The position numbers and the translations under genes were made by a program. The notes under the pieces were generated by a model. The model searched no databases. It was not told where the DNA came from and saw only the letters and a program-made list of their open reading frames with translations. A DNA stretch of 32,048 nt from Kribbella antibiotica (lineage in GTDB: Bacteria; Actinomycetota; Actinomycetes; Propionibacteriales; Kribbellaceae), in contig NZ_SMKX01000103.1 of the NCBI RefSeq assembly GCF_004349055.1, positions 1 to 32,048 of the forward strand. The letters are read 5' to 3'. Shown one piece after another: positions 16,516-23,258 of the stretch (its first letter is position 1; every line of letters begins with the position of its first letter).

Positions 16516-18580
16516 CTCCGGCGTGGCCGGTCTCCAGGTGCCCACTCAATCGGCGCCGGTACGACGAATCCTCGACGACCGTGACCTCGACGTCGTACCA
16601 GCCGTGGTCGGTCGGCCAGTCCACCTCGCTGGTCTGCTTGCCGCGGAGTGTGACGGTCGCGGACTTGCTGCCGTAGCCACGTGCCTTCAGCTTGAGCGTG
16701 AGCGGTTTGCGGGAAGTGTTGACCAGCGCGAGCTCGAGGCCGCTCCCCCGCTGGCAGATCCGCACGTCCAGCCCGGCCGCAACACCATCCGTCGACCCGG
16801 CCAACTCGACCCAGAACCGATTCGGACCCTGTACGGCGACCTCGTACGGACCGGCGACGGCGATCGCCTCGGTGTGGTCGCGGCGAACGTCGACATGCGC
16901 CGGTGCGGGCAACTCACCGCCGTACGGGTAGATGGCGAAGTGTGCCGCCTCACTCCCTTCGTTGCTGAAGGCCACCTTCAGCTTGCCGTCAGCAATGAAG
17001 CCTGAAACCGTAGGCCGGTAAGGCAATGGACGCGCCGGCCGACGACCGTTCTCCTGCTGCGGGATTGCCTGGTCGACGGGCGGCGTCGGCTTCCAGCGCG
17101 CAATGGGCGCCGGGATCGGGCCGGGCGCGTCGACGGACGGCTGCCGGTAGGACCGCTCGAAGTCGAAGGCCGAGGTGAGGTCGCCACAGGCGGATCGCCG
17201 CCACTTGCTGATGTTCGGTTCCTGGACGCCGGTCCAGCGCTCCAGGAAGCGGATCACCGACGTGTGGTCGAAGACCTGCGAGTTCACGTGGCCGCCGACC
17301 GTCCACGGCGAGATGACGGTCATCGGGACGCGCGGGCCGAGGCCGATCGGCTGGCCGTTGTACCAGTCGTCGTTGTTACCCGAGGCCGGGCGCGGCGCCA
17401 CCGGCGGCGGGACGTGGTCGAAGTAGCCGTCGTTCTCGTCGAAGTTGATGAACAGCGCCGTCTTCGACCAGGTCTCCGGGTCAGAGGCGATCGCGTCCAG
17501 CAGTTCGTAGACGAGATTCGCGCTGGCGACCGGTGTCGACGTACTGGGGTGTTCGGAGTCGACCGCGGACGGCACCAGCCAGCTGACCTTGGGCAGCTTG
17601 CCCGCCTTGATGTCGGCCTTGACCCGGGTGACCAGCGACTCCGGCTCCGAGCGGTACATCGCCTTGTGGAACAGCTTCTGGTCAGCCTTCGGCTGCTTGG
17701 CAACGGCCGCCGCGAGTTGCTTCAGCGCTTCGGCCTGCTGCTCCGGCGTCTTCTCGAAAAGCTTGTCGTAGAACTCTTCGGTGGTGCGGTACCCGCCCGG
17801 CACCGAGGCGAGGATTCGGGTCCCGATGTCCTTGAAGGTCCGGAAGTACTCGACGGCGTTGTCGGTGAAGTTGTCCCACTCCTGGTAGATCTGCCAGGAG
17901 ACGCCAGCCTTCTCGAGCCGCTCCGGGTACGCCGTCCAGTCGTAGCCCTTGTGGTTGTAGTCGTACGCCGCGTTCGTCACAGCGCGCTGCGTCGAACCGG
18001 GCTCGTTACCGACGGTGCCGGACCACAGATAGTTGCGGTTCGGGTTCGTCGAGCCGTTCACCGAGCAGTGGTAGGCGTCGCAGATCGTGAACGTCTCGGC
18101 GAGCTCGTACTGCAGCGGGATGTCACGACGGTCGTAGTGCGTCATCGTCGCGGCCGTTTTGGCCTGCACCCAGTTGTCGTTCCAACCGTTGCTCCAGGCC
18201 TGGGTGGCGTCGGTGAAGCCGTGCGCGAGGGCACCGAGATACTGAATGTCGTCCGGTTTGCGTCCGGCCGCGGCGGCGGCTACGCGCAGCGAGAACGGCA
18301 GCACCTCGCCACCTGCGGTCTTCGGCTGATGGAAGACACTCTGGCCGTTGCGCAGCCGCAGTGGCTGGCGGTCGCCGTACCCGCGGACTCCGCGGAGCGT
18401 GCCGTAGTAGTGGTCGAAAGAACGGTTCTCCTGCATCAGCACGATCACGTGCTCGATGGCCCGCAGTCCGCCCCGTCTGGCTGGTTGCGCCATGGCGGTG
18501 TGCAGCGACGGCGGGAGCAGCGACATCGCTGCCCCGCCGGCCGCTGAACCGAGAACAAGGCGCCGGGAGATCTCAGTCAT
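16505..18580 (-). CDS. Tat-exported phospholipase C (phosphocholine-specific, PlcN type)
   Basis: This 691-residue secreted enzyme cleaves the head group from phospholipids such as phosphatidylcholine. The N-terminus MTEISRRLVLGSAAGGAAMS is a twin-arginine signal ending near AMAQPA. The alkaline-phosphatase-superfamily catalytic domain shows EHVIVLMQENRSFDHYYGTL, CSVNGSTNPNRNYLWSGT, WLVPSAVDSEHPS and FINFDENDGYFDHVPPP. Two C-terminal beta domains (DUF756 type, about 540-690) follow, as is usual for this family. The start ATG has only a weak AAGG upstream. The short gap to aroG contains a candidate PHO box, which fits phosphate-starvation control. The 3' end overlaps the LacI gene. Confidence 0.92.
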   Translation of the reverse strand: MTEISRRLVLGSAAGGAAMSLLPPSLHTAMAQPARRGGLRAIEHVIVLMQENRSFDHYYGTLRGVRGYGDRQPLRLRNGQSVFHQPKTAGGEVLPFSLRVAAAAAGRKPDDIQYLGALAHGFTDATQAWSNGWNDNWVQAKTAATMTHYDRRDIPLQYELAETFTICDAYHCSVNGSTNPNRNYLWSGTVGNEPGSTQRAVTNAAYDYNHKGYDWTAYPERLEKAGVSWQIYQEWDNFTDNAVEYFRTFKDIGTRILASVPGGYRTTEEFYDKLFEKTPEQQAEALKQLAAAVAKQPKADQKLFHKAMYRSEPESLVTRVKADIKAGKLPKVSWLVPSAVDSEHPSTSTPVASANLVYELLDAIASDPETWSKTALFINFDENDGYFDHVPPPVAPRPASGNNDDWYNGQPIGLGPRVPMTVISPWTVGGHVNSQVFDHTSVIRFLERWTGVQEPNISKWRRSACGDLTSAFDFERSYRQPSVDAPGPIPAPIARWKPTPPVDQAIPQQENGRRPARPLPYRPTVSGFIADGKLKVAFSNEGSEAAHFAIYPYGGELPAPAHVDVRRDHTEAIAVAGPYEVAVQGPNRFWVELAGSTDGVAAGLDVRICQRGSGLELALVNTSRKPLTLKLKARGYGSKSATVTLRGKQTSEVDWPTDHGWYDVEVTVVEDSSYRRRLSGHLETGHAGVTG

Positions 18581-18589
18581 GGTCCGGAC

Positions 18590-18650
18590 CTTATGAGCGG
18601 CCGATGACCACCGCAAGACCCCCGGGTGAACTCCCTGCACTGCTCATAAG
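18590..18650 (-). promoter_or_regulatory. Candidate PHO box flanked by 9-bp inverted repeat, upstream of phospholipase C
   Basis: Read on the minus strand, three 11-nt units follow each other: GTTCACCCGGG (18631-18621), GGTCTTGCGGT (18620-18610) and GGTCATCGGCC (18609-18599). The first fits the direct-repeat unit of actinobacterial PhoP sites (GTTCAYC-like) well; the others are weaker. The array is bounded by CTTATGAGC and GCTCATAAG (plus positions 18590-18598 and 18642-18650), a perfect 9-bp inverted repeat; the promoter-proximal copy includes a possible -10 (CATAAG). PhoP control is inferred from motif and gene function. Confidence 0.5.
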
Positions 18651-18653
18651 TGA

Positions 18654-19733
18654 TCAGCCGCGACGCTTGAGTACATTGTCGCGCAGTTCGGTCAGGACGG
18701 CCTCGGTGGTTTCCCAACCCATGCACGCGTCGGTGACCGATTGGCCGTAGGTGAGCTCACGGGTCGGGTCGAGGTCCTGGCGACCCTCCTGGAGGAACGA
18801 CTCGAGCATCACGCCGACGATCGCCCTGTTCCCGGCCGCGACCTGAGCACCGATCTCGGCCGCGACGATCGGCTGCCTCTTGTGGTCCTTGCGGCTATTG
18901 CCGTGACTGGCGTCGACGACCACGCGCTCCGGCAGGCCCGCCGTACGGAGCAGGTCGGTGGCGGCAGCCACGGACTCGGCGTCGTAGTTCGGGCCGGCGT
19001 CGGAACCGCGCAGGACCAGGTGGCAGTCCGGGTTGCCGCGGGTGTGCAGGATCGCCGGGGCGCCGTCGTGGTCTATACCAGTGAAAACATGCGGTACGGC
19101 GGCCGCCTTGATCGCGTCGACCGCGGTCGCGATGGAGCCGTCGGGGCGGTTCTTCATCCCGATCGGCATCGACAGACCAGAGGAGAGCTGCCGGTGGACC
19201 TGGGACTCGACGGTGCGCGCGCCGATGGCACCCCAACCGACGGTGTCCGCGATGTACTGCGGCGTGATCGGGTCCAAGAACTCGCACCCGACCGGCAGAC
19301 CCAGCTCGGTCACCTGCAGCAGGAGCTTGCGAGCCAGCCGCAGCCCGCGGTTCACATCACCGGAGCCGTCCAGACCCGGGTCGTTGATCAGGCCCTTCCA
19401 GCCCAGCGTCGACCGCGGCTTCTCGAAGTACACCCGCATCACCACGACCAGACCGTCGGACAACCGCTCAGCCACCGGCCGCAGCCGCTCGGCGTACTCA
19501 AGCGCCGCATCGGCGTCGTGCACCGAGCACGGCCCGACCACGACCAGCAGCCGGTCATCAACGCCGTTCAGTACGTCGACCACGGCCTGTCTGCCGTCGA
19601 TCACGGTCTGCGCCAGCGCATCGCTCAACGGCAACTCGTCATGCAGAGCCAACGGTGTGATCAACGGGACGGTCTTCTCGATCCGCCGGTCGACGACAGC
19701 GGCCTGCTCGGACCGCCGCGGGAGGGTGTTCAT
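18654..19733 (-). CDS. aroG: 3-deoxy-7-phosphoheptulonate (DAHP) synthase, class I AroF/AroG type
   Basis: DAHP synthase condenses phosphoenolpyruvate and erythrose 4-phosphate, the entry to the shikimate pathway and all aromatic amino acids. The 359-residue protein has the class I alpha motifs VVVGPCSVHD, YFEKPRSTLGWKGLINDP, WGAIGARTVESQVHRQLSSG, MKNRPDGS, LRGSDAGPNYD and DASHGNSRKDHKRQ, covering the PEP- and metal-binding residues. The ATG at 19733 has GAAAGG 9 nt upstream. A longer frame would run through the leader region and is rejected. The 5' region holds an aromatic-rich leader ORF, an intrinsic terminator and an RBS-masking hairpin, so expression is probably attenuated when aromatic amino acids are plentiful. 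Confidence 0.95.
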   Translation of the reverse strand: MNTLPRRSEQAAVVDRRIEKTVPLITPLALHDELPLSDALAQTVIDGRQAVVDVLNGVDDRLLVVVGPCSVHDADAALEYAERLRPVAERLSDGLVVVMRVYFEKPRSTLGWKGLINDPGLDGSGDVNRGLRLARKLLLQVTELGLPVGCEFLDPITPQYIADTVGWGAIGARTVESQVHRQLSSGLSMPIGMKNRPDGSIATAVDAIKAAAVPHVFTGIDHDGAPAILHTRGNPDCHLVLRGSDAGPNYDAESVAAATDLLRTAGLPERVVVDASHGNSRKDHKRQPIVAAEIGAQVAAGNRAIVGVMLESFLQEGRQDLDPTRELTYGQSVTDACMGWETTEAVLTELRDNVLKRRG

Positions 19734-19741
19734 CTGATGGA

Positions 19742-19769
19742 ACCTTTCCGCCGGTACACCGCGGAAGGT
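19742..19769 (-). promoter_or_regulatory. Hairpin masking the aroG ribosome binding site
   Basis: Minus-strand ACCTTCCGC (19769-19761) can pair with GCGGAAAGGT (19751-19742) with one bulged base and a 9-nt loop. The second arm contains the GGAAAGG Shine-Dalgarno of aroG, so folding would hide it. This gives a possible second, translational layer of control after the terminator upstream. Only the complementarity is seen; the regulatory effect is inferred. Confidence 0.5.
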
Positions 19770-19795
19770 CGCAGTCAGCCGGCTGGGAACAAGAA

Positions 19796-19822
19796 AAGGC
19801 AAGGACGGTAGGTCCTTGCCTT
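19796..19822 (-). terminator. Intrinsic terminator in the aroG leader (attenuator)
   Basis: An 11-bp perfect stem AAGGCAAGGAC / GTCCTTGCCTT (arms 19822-19812 and 19806-19796 on the minus strand) with a 5-nt loop runs into TTCTTGTTC, giving a T-rich CCTTTTCTTGTTC tail. It lies 63 nt before the aroG start and downstream of the leader peptide, so it can only act on transcripts heading into aroG. That position defines it as an attenuator rather than an end-of-gene terminator. Confidence 0.8.
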
Positions 19823-19851
19823 CGGGCCGGCTGGAGAGTGCTATCAGGGCG

Positions 19852-19920
19852 TCAGCAATTGGCTGAGCTACCCGGCACAACCGCCGGCCACTCAAAAAAT
19901 CGCCAATAGCAACGCGTCAT
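19852..19920 (-). CDS. aroG leader peptide, rich in aromatic residues
   Basis: This short ORF encodes 22 residues beginning MTRCYWRFFEW and ending in ANC before TGA. Five of residues 5-11 are aromatic (Tyr5, Trp6, Phe8, Phe9, Trp11), just what a ribosome-stalling sensor of Tyr, Phe and Trp supply needs. It ends 30 nt before the terminator stem. There is no Shine-Dalgarno, but a TATCGT -10-like box (19933-19928) lies 7 nt before the ATG, so it is probably read from a leaderless transcript. A GGCCGGC at 19889-19883 inside it can pair with GCCGGCC at 19831-19825 next to the terminator. The peptide itself likely has no function beyond being translated. Confidence 0.8.
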   Translation of the reverse strand: MTRCYWRFFEWPAVVPGSSANC

Positions 19921-19986
19921 GGAGGGAACGATAGCACCCGGCCAAATCCGGTCGCATCCATCCCGCGGTCATGGTTGTCTCAGCCG

Positions 19987-20502
19987 GTGACCATCCGCCC
20001 TGCCACCGCAGCCGAACTCCCCGGCCTCCAGGACCTCGAGGTTGCCGCCGGCGTCCTGTTCCACGCCATCGGCATGACCGACATCGCCGGGCACCCGCCG
20101 CCACCCCTGGAGGTCTTCGAGCACGCCCGCGCGGCCGGTCACCTGTGGGTGATCACCGACGTCGATGAACAGCCTGCCGGGTTCGTGCTCGTGCAACTCA
20201 TCGATGGGTCCGCCCATATCGAGCAGGTCAGCATCCACCCCGAGCATCAAGGGCGCGGCCTGGGGCGCGCGCTGATCGACCACGTCGGGTCGTGGTCCGC
20301 CGCCGAGGGCCTGGCGGCCTTGACGCTCAGCACGTTCCGGAGCGTGCCGTGGAACGGCCCGTACTACGCCCGCCTCGGATTCGTGGAGTTGTCGCCGGGC
20401 GAGCTGACGGACGGGCTGCGCGGGGTTTTGGCCACCGAGACGGCGTTCGGGCTGGACCCTGCGAGCCGGGTGTTCATGCGCCGACCGGTAGCGAACCAGT
20501 AA
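19987..20502 (+). CDS. GNAT family N-acetyltransferase
   Basis: The product is an acetyl-CoA-dependent acyltransferase of about 171 residues. It begins MTIRPATAAELPGLQDLEVA, has the beta4 strand IEQVSIHPEHQGRGLGRALI with the acetyl-CoA-binding Q/RxxGxG/A loop (HQGRGLGRAL), and ends with the typical NGPYYARLGFVEL. The GTG at 19987 was chosen because it starts the usual first strand; a TTG 12 nt upstream is possible. No clear ribosome binding site is present. It is divergent from the aroG leader. The acceptor substrate (amine, protein or drug) cannot be inferred. Confidence 0.88.
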   Translation: MTIRPATAAELPGLQDLEVAAGVLFHAIGMTDIAGHPPPPLEVFEHARAAGHLWVITDVDEQPAGFVLVQLIDGSAHIEQVSIHPEHQGRGLGRALIDHVGSWSAAEGLAALTLSTFRSVPWNGPYYARLGFVELSPGELTDGLRGVLATETAFGLDPASRVFMRRPVANQ

Positions 20503-20566
20503 CCAACCCGTCCTCGGGATCGTTGAGGGCTGCAACAACGGGTCGACATCTGAGGGGTGCTGGACA

Positions 20567-20902
20567 GTGAGGCCGCGGGTCTTCGAGCTGGTGCGGTACC
20601 GGGATCCGAGTGGGGTCTCCGGGACCGGTGTGGTTGCGGAGGGCTGCGAGTTCAGCGACGGGTCAGTTGCTTTGCGGTGGCGGGGTGCGAATCCGGCGAC
20701 TGCGGTCTGGCCTGGGCTTGAGGCTGTGCTTGCCGTGCATGGTCACCAGGGTGCTACCGAGGTGCGCTGGCTGGAGCCCGAACCCCCGACGACGACAAGC
20801 CCCCAACCGCCCGGAGGCATCGATCAACTCTTCGACGAGCTTCATCAGATCCGGCCACCGTCCGCTCCTCAGGGGTGGGCCGGCGCCCGACATCTTCGCT
20901 AG
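20567..20902 (+). CDS. Orphan small protein, copy B (paralogue of the product at 8600)
   Basis: The 111-residue product shares about 51 of its first 69 residues with the protein at 8600-8914. Conserved blocks are FEL-RY-D-SG-SGTG, VAEGC, DGSVALRW-GANP, TAVWP, LAVHGH and GAT-VRWL. After residue 70 it diverges into a Pro/Thr-rich linker (EPEPPTTTSPQPPGG) and a polar tail, while copy A has a different tail, so the family looks like one conserved beta-rich module with variable C-termini. The start is GTG with AGGGG about 10 nt upstream. It ends 4 nt before the histidine phosphatase ATG, suggesting cotranscription. Function is unknown. Confidence 0.72.
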   Translation: MRPRVFELVRYRDPSGVSGTGVVAEGCEFSDGSVALRWRGANPATAVWPGLEAVLAVHGHQGATEVRWLEPEPPTTTSPQPPGGIDQLFDELHQIRPPSAPQGWAGARHLR

Positions 20903-20906
20903 GCCG

Positions 20907-21470
20907 ATGAACGTCACGCAGGTCTACCTGATTCGGCATGGAGAGCCCGACTACGCCACGATCGACGGCCAGGGGCTGCGGGGAGCCGCAGCCGACTCGG
21001 CACCGCTGACACCGGACGGGGTGCGGCAGGCCGAAGAGCTGGCTGACCTGCTCAGCGGGATCGGGGCGACGTACCTGGTCAGTTCACCGTTCACGCGGGC
21101 GCTGCAGTTCGCCGCGATCGTCGGGCACCGGCTGGCGCTCGGCGTTCGGGTCGACCACGAACTGCGGGACTGGCTGCCCGATCATTCGGGTTCGTGGCGC
21201 GGGATGGCCGACGTACAGGCTGCTCGGGCTGAGTTCGAGGCGTACGGCGGCGAGTGGCCGGATGCCGACGGGGAAGGGTGCCGCAAGCGGTCGTGGGAGC
21301 CGTTGTCCAAGGTGCGTGCGCGAGCGGAGACGGCGCTCGACCGGCACGCGGCCGGCACGGACGGGCCGGTCTTGGCGATCACTCACGCGACGGTGATCCG
21401 GGCGCTGACCGGCCAGACCGGGACTGCGCACGGACAGCACGAGTACTACCGCTACGCTCCGGCGGTGTGA
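20907..21470 (+). CDS. Histidine phosphatase (phosphoglycerate mutase-like) family protein
   Basis: This 187-residue enzyme of the RHG superfamily transfers phosphate through a histidine. The phosphate-binding motif YLIRHGEPDY holds the catalytic His near residue 11, followed by SSPFTRALQ and the second-His region LAITHATVIRAL. The middle (GSWRGMADVQAAR) resembles the E-x-x-x-G-x-x-x segment of broad-specificity phosphatases such as PhoE. Its ATG lies 4 nt after the stop of orphan copy B, and its TGA overlaps the GTG of crcB1, so the cluster appears to be one operon. The substrate is unknown. Confidence 0.88.
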   Translation: MNVTQVYLIRHGEPDYATIDGQGLRGAAADSAPLTPDGVRQAEELADLLSGIGATYLVSSPFTRALQFAAIVGHRLALGVRVDHELRDWLPDHSGSWRGMADVQAARAEFEAYGGEWPDADGEGCRKRSWEPLSKVRARAETALDRHAAGTDGPVLAITHATVIRALTGQTGTAHGQHEYYRYAPAV

Positions 21471-21868
21471 GCGAGGTCAGACAGCCTGGGCTACCGCGCG
21501 TGCTCGGCGCGGTGGCCCTCGGCGGAGTCATCGGCTCGCTGGCCCGCTACGGGCTGGCGACGGCGATTCCGCACACCGAGGGTGGATTTCCCTGGGCCAC
21601 CTTCATCACGAACGTGGTGGGCTGTCTGGCCATTGGAATCCTCTTCGCCCGGCTCACTCCACATTCACATCCACTGCTCCGGCCGTTTCTCGGCACCGGA
21701 ATTCTCGGCGGCTTCACGACCTTCTCGACGTACGCCGTCGACACCGAGCGGTTGTTGCACAGCCAGATGCACGTGCATCTGCTCGTTGCCTTTGCCTACT
21801 TCTTCGGCACGGTCGCAACAGCGTTGCTGGCAGCAACACTCGGCGAGTGGCTGGGACGCCGCCGATGA
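21467..21868 (+). CDS. crcB1: Fluoride channel subunit CrcB1 (Fluc)
   Basis: This 133-residue, four-helix membrane protein of the CrcB/Fluc family exports fluoride ions. Family motifs are GGVIGSLARYGLA in helix 1, FPWATFITNVVGCLAIG with the pore Asn, and GTGILGGFTTFSTYAVDT with the phenylalanine and TTFST track. The start is GTG overlapping the phosphatase TGA by 4 nt. It is followed directly by a second crcB gene, and such pairs encode the two halves of a heterodimeric antiparallel channel in many Gram-positive bacteria. No fluoride riboswitch was recognised upstream. Confidence 0.93.
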   Translation: MSEVRQPGLPRVLGAVALGGVIGSLARYGLATAIPHTEGGFPWATFITNVVGCLAIGILFARLTPHSHPLLRPFLGTGILGGFTTFSTYAVDTERLLHSQMHVHLLVAFAYFFGTVATALLAATLGEWLGRRR

Positions 21869-22230
21869 ACATTTTTCTCGTCGCCCTCGGCGCCGCGATC
21901 GGCGCACCGCTGCGGTACATCGTCGACAAACACCTTGTGGCACAGCTTTTGCGGACCAGTGGCCAACAGGTTCGGTTGCCGTGGGGCACCTTCACGGTCA
22001 ACGTGCTCGGCAGTTTCCTGCTCGGCCTGATGACCGGCGTGACGGATCAGAACTGGACGCTGCTGATCGGCGTCGGCTTCTGCGGAGCGTTCACGACGTA
22101 CAGCACCTTCGCGGCCGAGACGACGGCGCTCGCGACTTCGGGGCATCGGGCAAAGGCTTTGCTGACAGTGCTGCTGAACCTCGCCATTGGTCTGCTGGCA
22201 GCCCTTTTGGGCGCATCCCTCACTAAGTGA
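21865..22230 (+). CDS. crcB2: Fluoride channel subunit CrcB2 (Fluc)
   Basis: This is the second CrcB/Fluc subunit, 121 residues with four hydrophobic helices. It has GAAIGAPLRYIVD, LPWGTFTVNVLGSFLLG with the pore Asn, and GVGFCGAFTTYSTFAAET. The ATG overlaps the crcB1 stop (ATGA), ensuring paired synthesis with its partner. The TGA at 22228-22230 lies within a CRP-like site that belongs to the next gene. It protects the cell against fluoride as part of a heteromeric channel; one subunit alone may not suffice. Confidence 0.93.
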   Translation: MNIFLVALGAAIGAPLRYIVDKHLVAQLLRTSGQQVRLPWGTFTVNVLGSFLLGLMTGVTDQNWTLLIGVGFCGAFTTYSTFAAETTALATSGHRAKALLTVLLNLAIGLLAALLGASLTK

Positions 22231-22241
22231 TTCACATCACA
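22226..22241. promoter_or_regulatory. CRP/GlxR-type binding site upstream of the whiB-like gene
   Basis: AGTGATTCACATCACA matches the CRP consensus TGTGA-N6-TCACA at nine of the ten fixed positions. It overlaps the crcB2 stop codon and lies about 100 bp upstream of the -35 region of the whiB-like gene, so it may act as a distant activator site. Actinobacterial CRP-type factors are known to control some whiB genes; control here is inferred. Confidence 0.5.
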
Positions 22242-22276
22242 CAAAGTAAGTCCATGATCACGCTCTCCGCGTGAAA

Positions 22277-22294
22277 CAGCCTGATCACAGGCTG
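22277..22294 (+). other. Perfect stem-loop CAGCCTG-ATCA-CAGGCTG
   Basis: The 18-bp element has 7-bp perfect arms and a 4-nt loop, 47 nt after crcB2. No T-run follows, so it is either a Rho-independent-like end of the crcB mRNA of the tail-less kind common in actinobacteria, or an operator. Confidence 0.4.
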
Positions 22295-22343
22295 CAACGC
22301 CACGTGCCGATAACGAATGGACCGAAGTTCATGCCAACAAGGG

Positions 22344-22372
22344 TTGAACTCGCCACGAGTTGAGCATAGTTT
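22344..22372 (+). promoter_or_regulatory. Probable whiB-like promoter with dyad in the spacer
   Basis: TTGAAC (22344-22349) and TAGTTT (22367-22372) are 17 bp apart and look like -35 and -10 boxes. A perfect dyad AACTCG-CCA-CGAGTT (22347-22361) covers the spacer, a place for a repressor. An imperfect hairpin (22373-22383 with 22390-22402) then falls in the predicted 5' leader just before the AGGAGG of the gene. Confidence 0.45.
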
Positions 22373-22418
22373 TCACCGAGCGCCCGTCCGCGCTCACGGT
22401 GAGTCATAGGAGGTTGCC

Positions 22419-22709
22419 ATGTCGAGAGGGATGCCTCGCCTACCCCGCCCGCTCATGGATTTGTGGGACTGGCAGTCGCAGTCTGCGTGCCGCGACGTCA
22501 ACCCGGAGCTGTTCTTCTCGCCCGAATCGGAGCGTGGCGTCCGTAAACGCGCCCGTGAGATGGTGGCGAAGTCGCTCTGCGGCACCTGCCCGGTTCAGCC
22601 GGAGTGCCGCCAGCACGCCCTTGCGGTCGGAGAACCGTACGGCGTCTGGGGTGGGACCACAGAGTCCGAGCGCGACAACGCCCCCTTGGAGCACCGCAAG
22701 TCGGCGTGA
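22419..22709 (+). CDS. WhiB family Fe-S regulator, WhiB3/WhiD-like
   Basis: This 96-residue WhiB-like protein uses four cysteines (Cys24, Cys54, Cys57, Cys63) to hold a [4Fe-4S] cluster that senses oxygen or nitric oxide and binds a sigma factor. The segments LMDLWDWQSQSACRDVNPEL, CGTCPVQPEC and GEPYGVWGGTTESERD follow the WhiB3/WhiD subgroup pattern as I remember it, including the G[VI]WGG turn. The ATG has an ideal AGGAGG about 6 nt upstream. A long 5' region of about 190 bp with a CRP-like site, a dyad and hairpins suggests complex control. It is a lone gene, convergent with the PLDc_N protein. Confidence 0.93.
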   Translation: MSRGMPRLPRPLMDLWDWQSQSACRDVNPELFFSPESERGVRKRAREMVAKSLCGTCPVQPECRQHALAVGEPYGVWGGTTESERDNAPLEHRKSA

Positions 22710-22763
22710 GCGAACCGCGCCCCCTCCGCCCGGCGCAACGCCACTAGGACTACGGGCGCGGTC

Positions 22764-23186
22764 TCACGGTTTGTTGTCGTCGGTCTCGGCCGGCGGTGAG
22801 TCTCCGGTCGGCTGTTCGTCGACCGGCGGGTCCGGGTCTTTCGGCTCGGGCGTTCCTTTCGGCTCGTCGGCCGGCCGTTTCGTCGTGCGCGGGTCCCGGT
22901 AGCGGTCCAGTGACTTGAGAAAGTCCGGATCGTCATCGGGCGCACTCGAGCGCGACGCCGGCCGCGACGGACCGCTCGCCGGGCGCTCGCGCCCGATCCG
23001 CGCGTTGCGCTGCATCAGCAGCCAGACGATCGGCCCGACGAACGGGACGAACACGATGATCACGATCCACACCAGCTTGGGCAGGTGTGGGACCTCGTCG
23101 TCAGGTGTCTGAATGCAGGAGAAGAGCGCATAGATGCTGAGCACCAGGCTGATCAGGAACGGCAGATATCGACCCACGTCCCCCAC
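22764..23186 (-). CDS. Small membrane protein with PLDc_N (phospholipase D nuclease N-terminal) domain
   Basis: This 140-residue protein has two N-terminal membrane helices (about 7-24 and 38-59) in the PLDc_N pattern: LPFLISLVLSIYALFSCIQT, LPKLVWIVIIVFVPFVGPIV and WLLMQRN. Despite the name the domain has no nuclease residues; it is a membrane module common in actinobacteria. After residue 65 the protein is a polar, Pro/Asp/Lys-rich cytoplasmic tail without predicted fold. The start is GTG at 23186 or 23177; the second has GGGGGA very close. No function can be assigned. Confidence 0.8.
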   Translation of the reverse strand: MGDVGRYLPFLISLVLSIYALFSCIQTPDDEVPHLPKLVWIVIIVFVPFVGPIVWLLMQRNARIGRERPASGPSRPASRSSAPDDDPDFLKSLDRYRDPRTTKRPADEPKGTPEPKDPDPPVDEQPTGDSPPAETDDNKP

Positions 23187-23258
23187 AGTACGGCGCCCAG
23201 CCGAACCAGGGCCGCGACGCGGGCCCCAGTTGCCGAGCCGTAACCCTGGTGAGCCTGC

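Noticed and set aside
20907..21868. Fluoride riboswitch in front of the crcB genes
   Set aside because: The crcB genes start inside an operon with 4-nt overlaps, and no recognisable fluoride aptamer was found upstream of the phosphatase or orphan gene.
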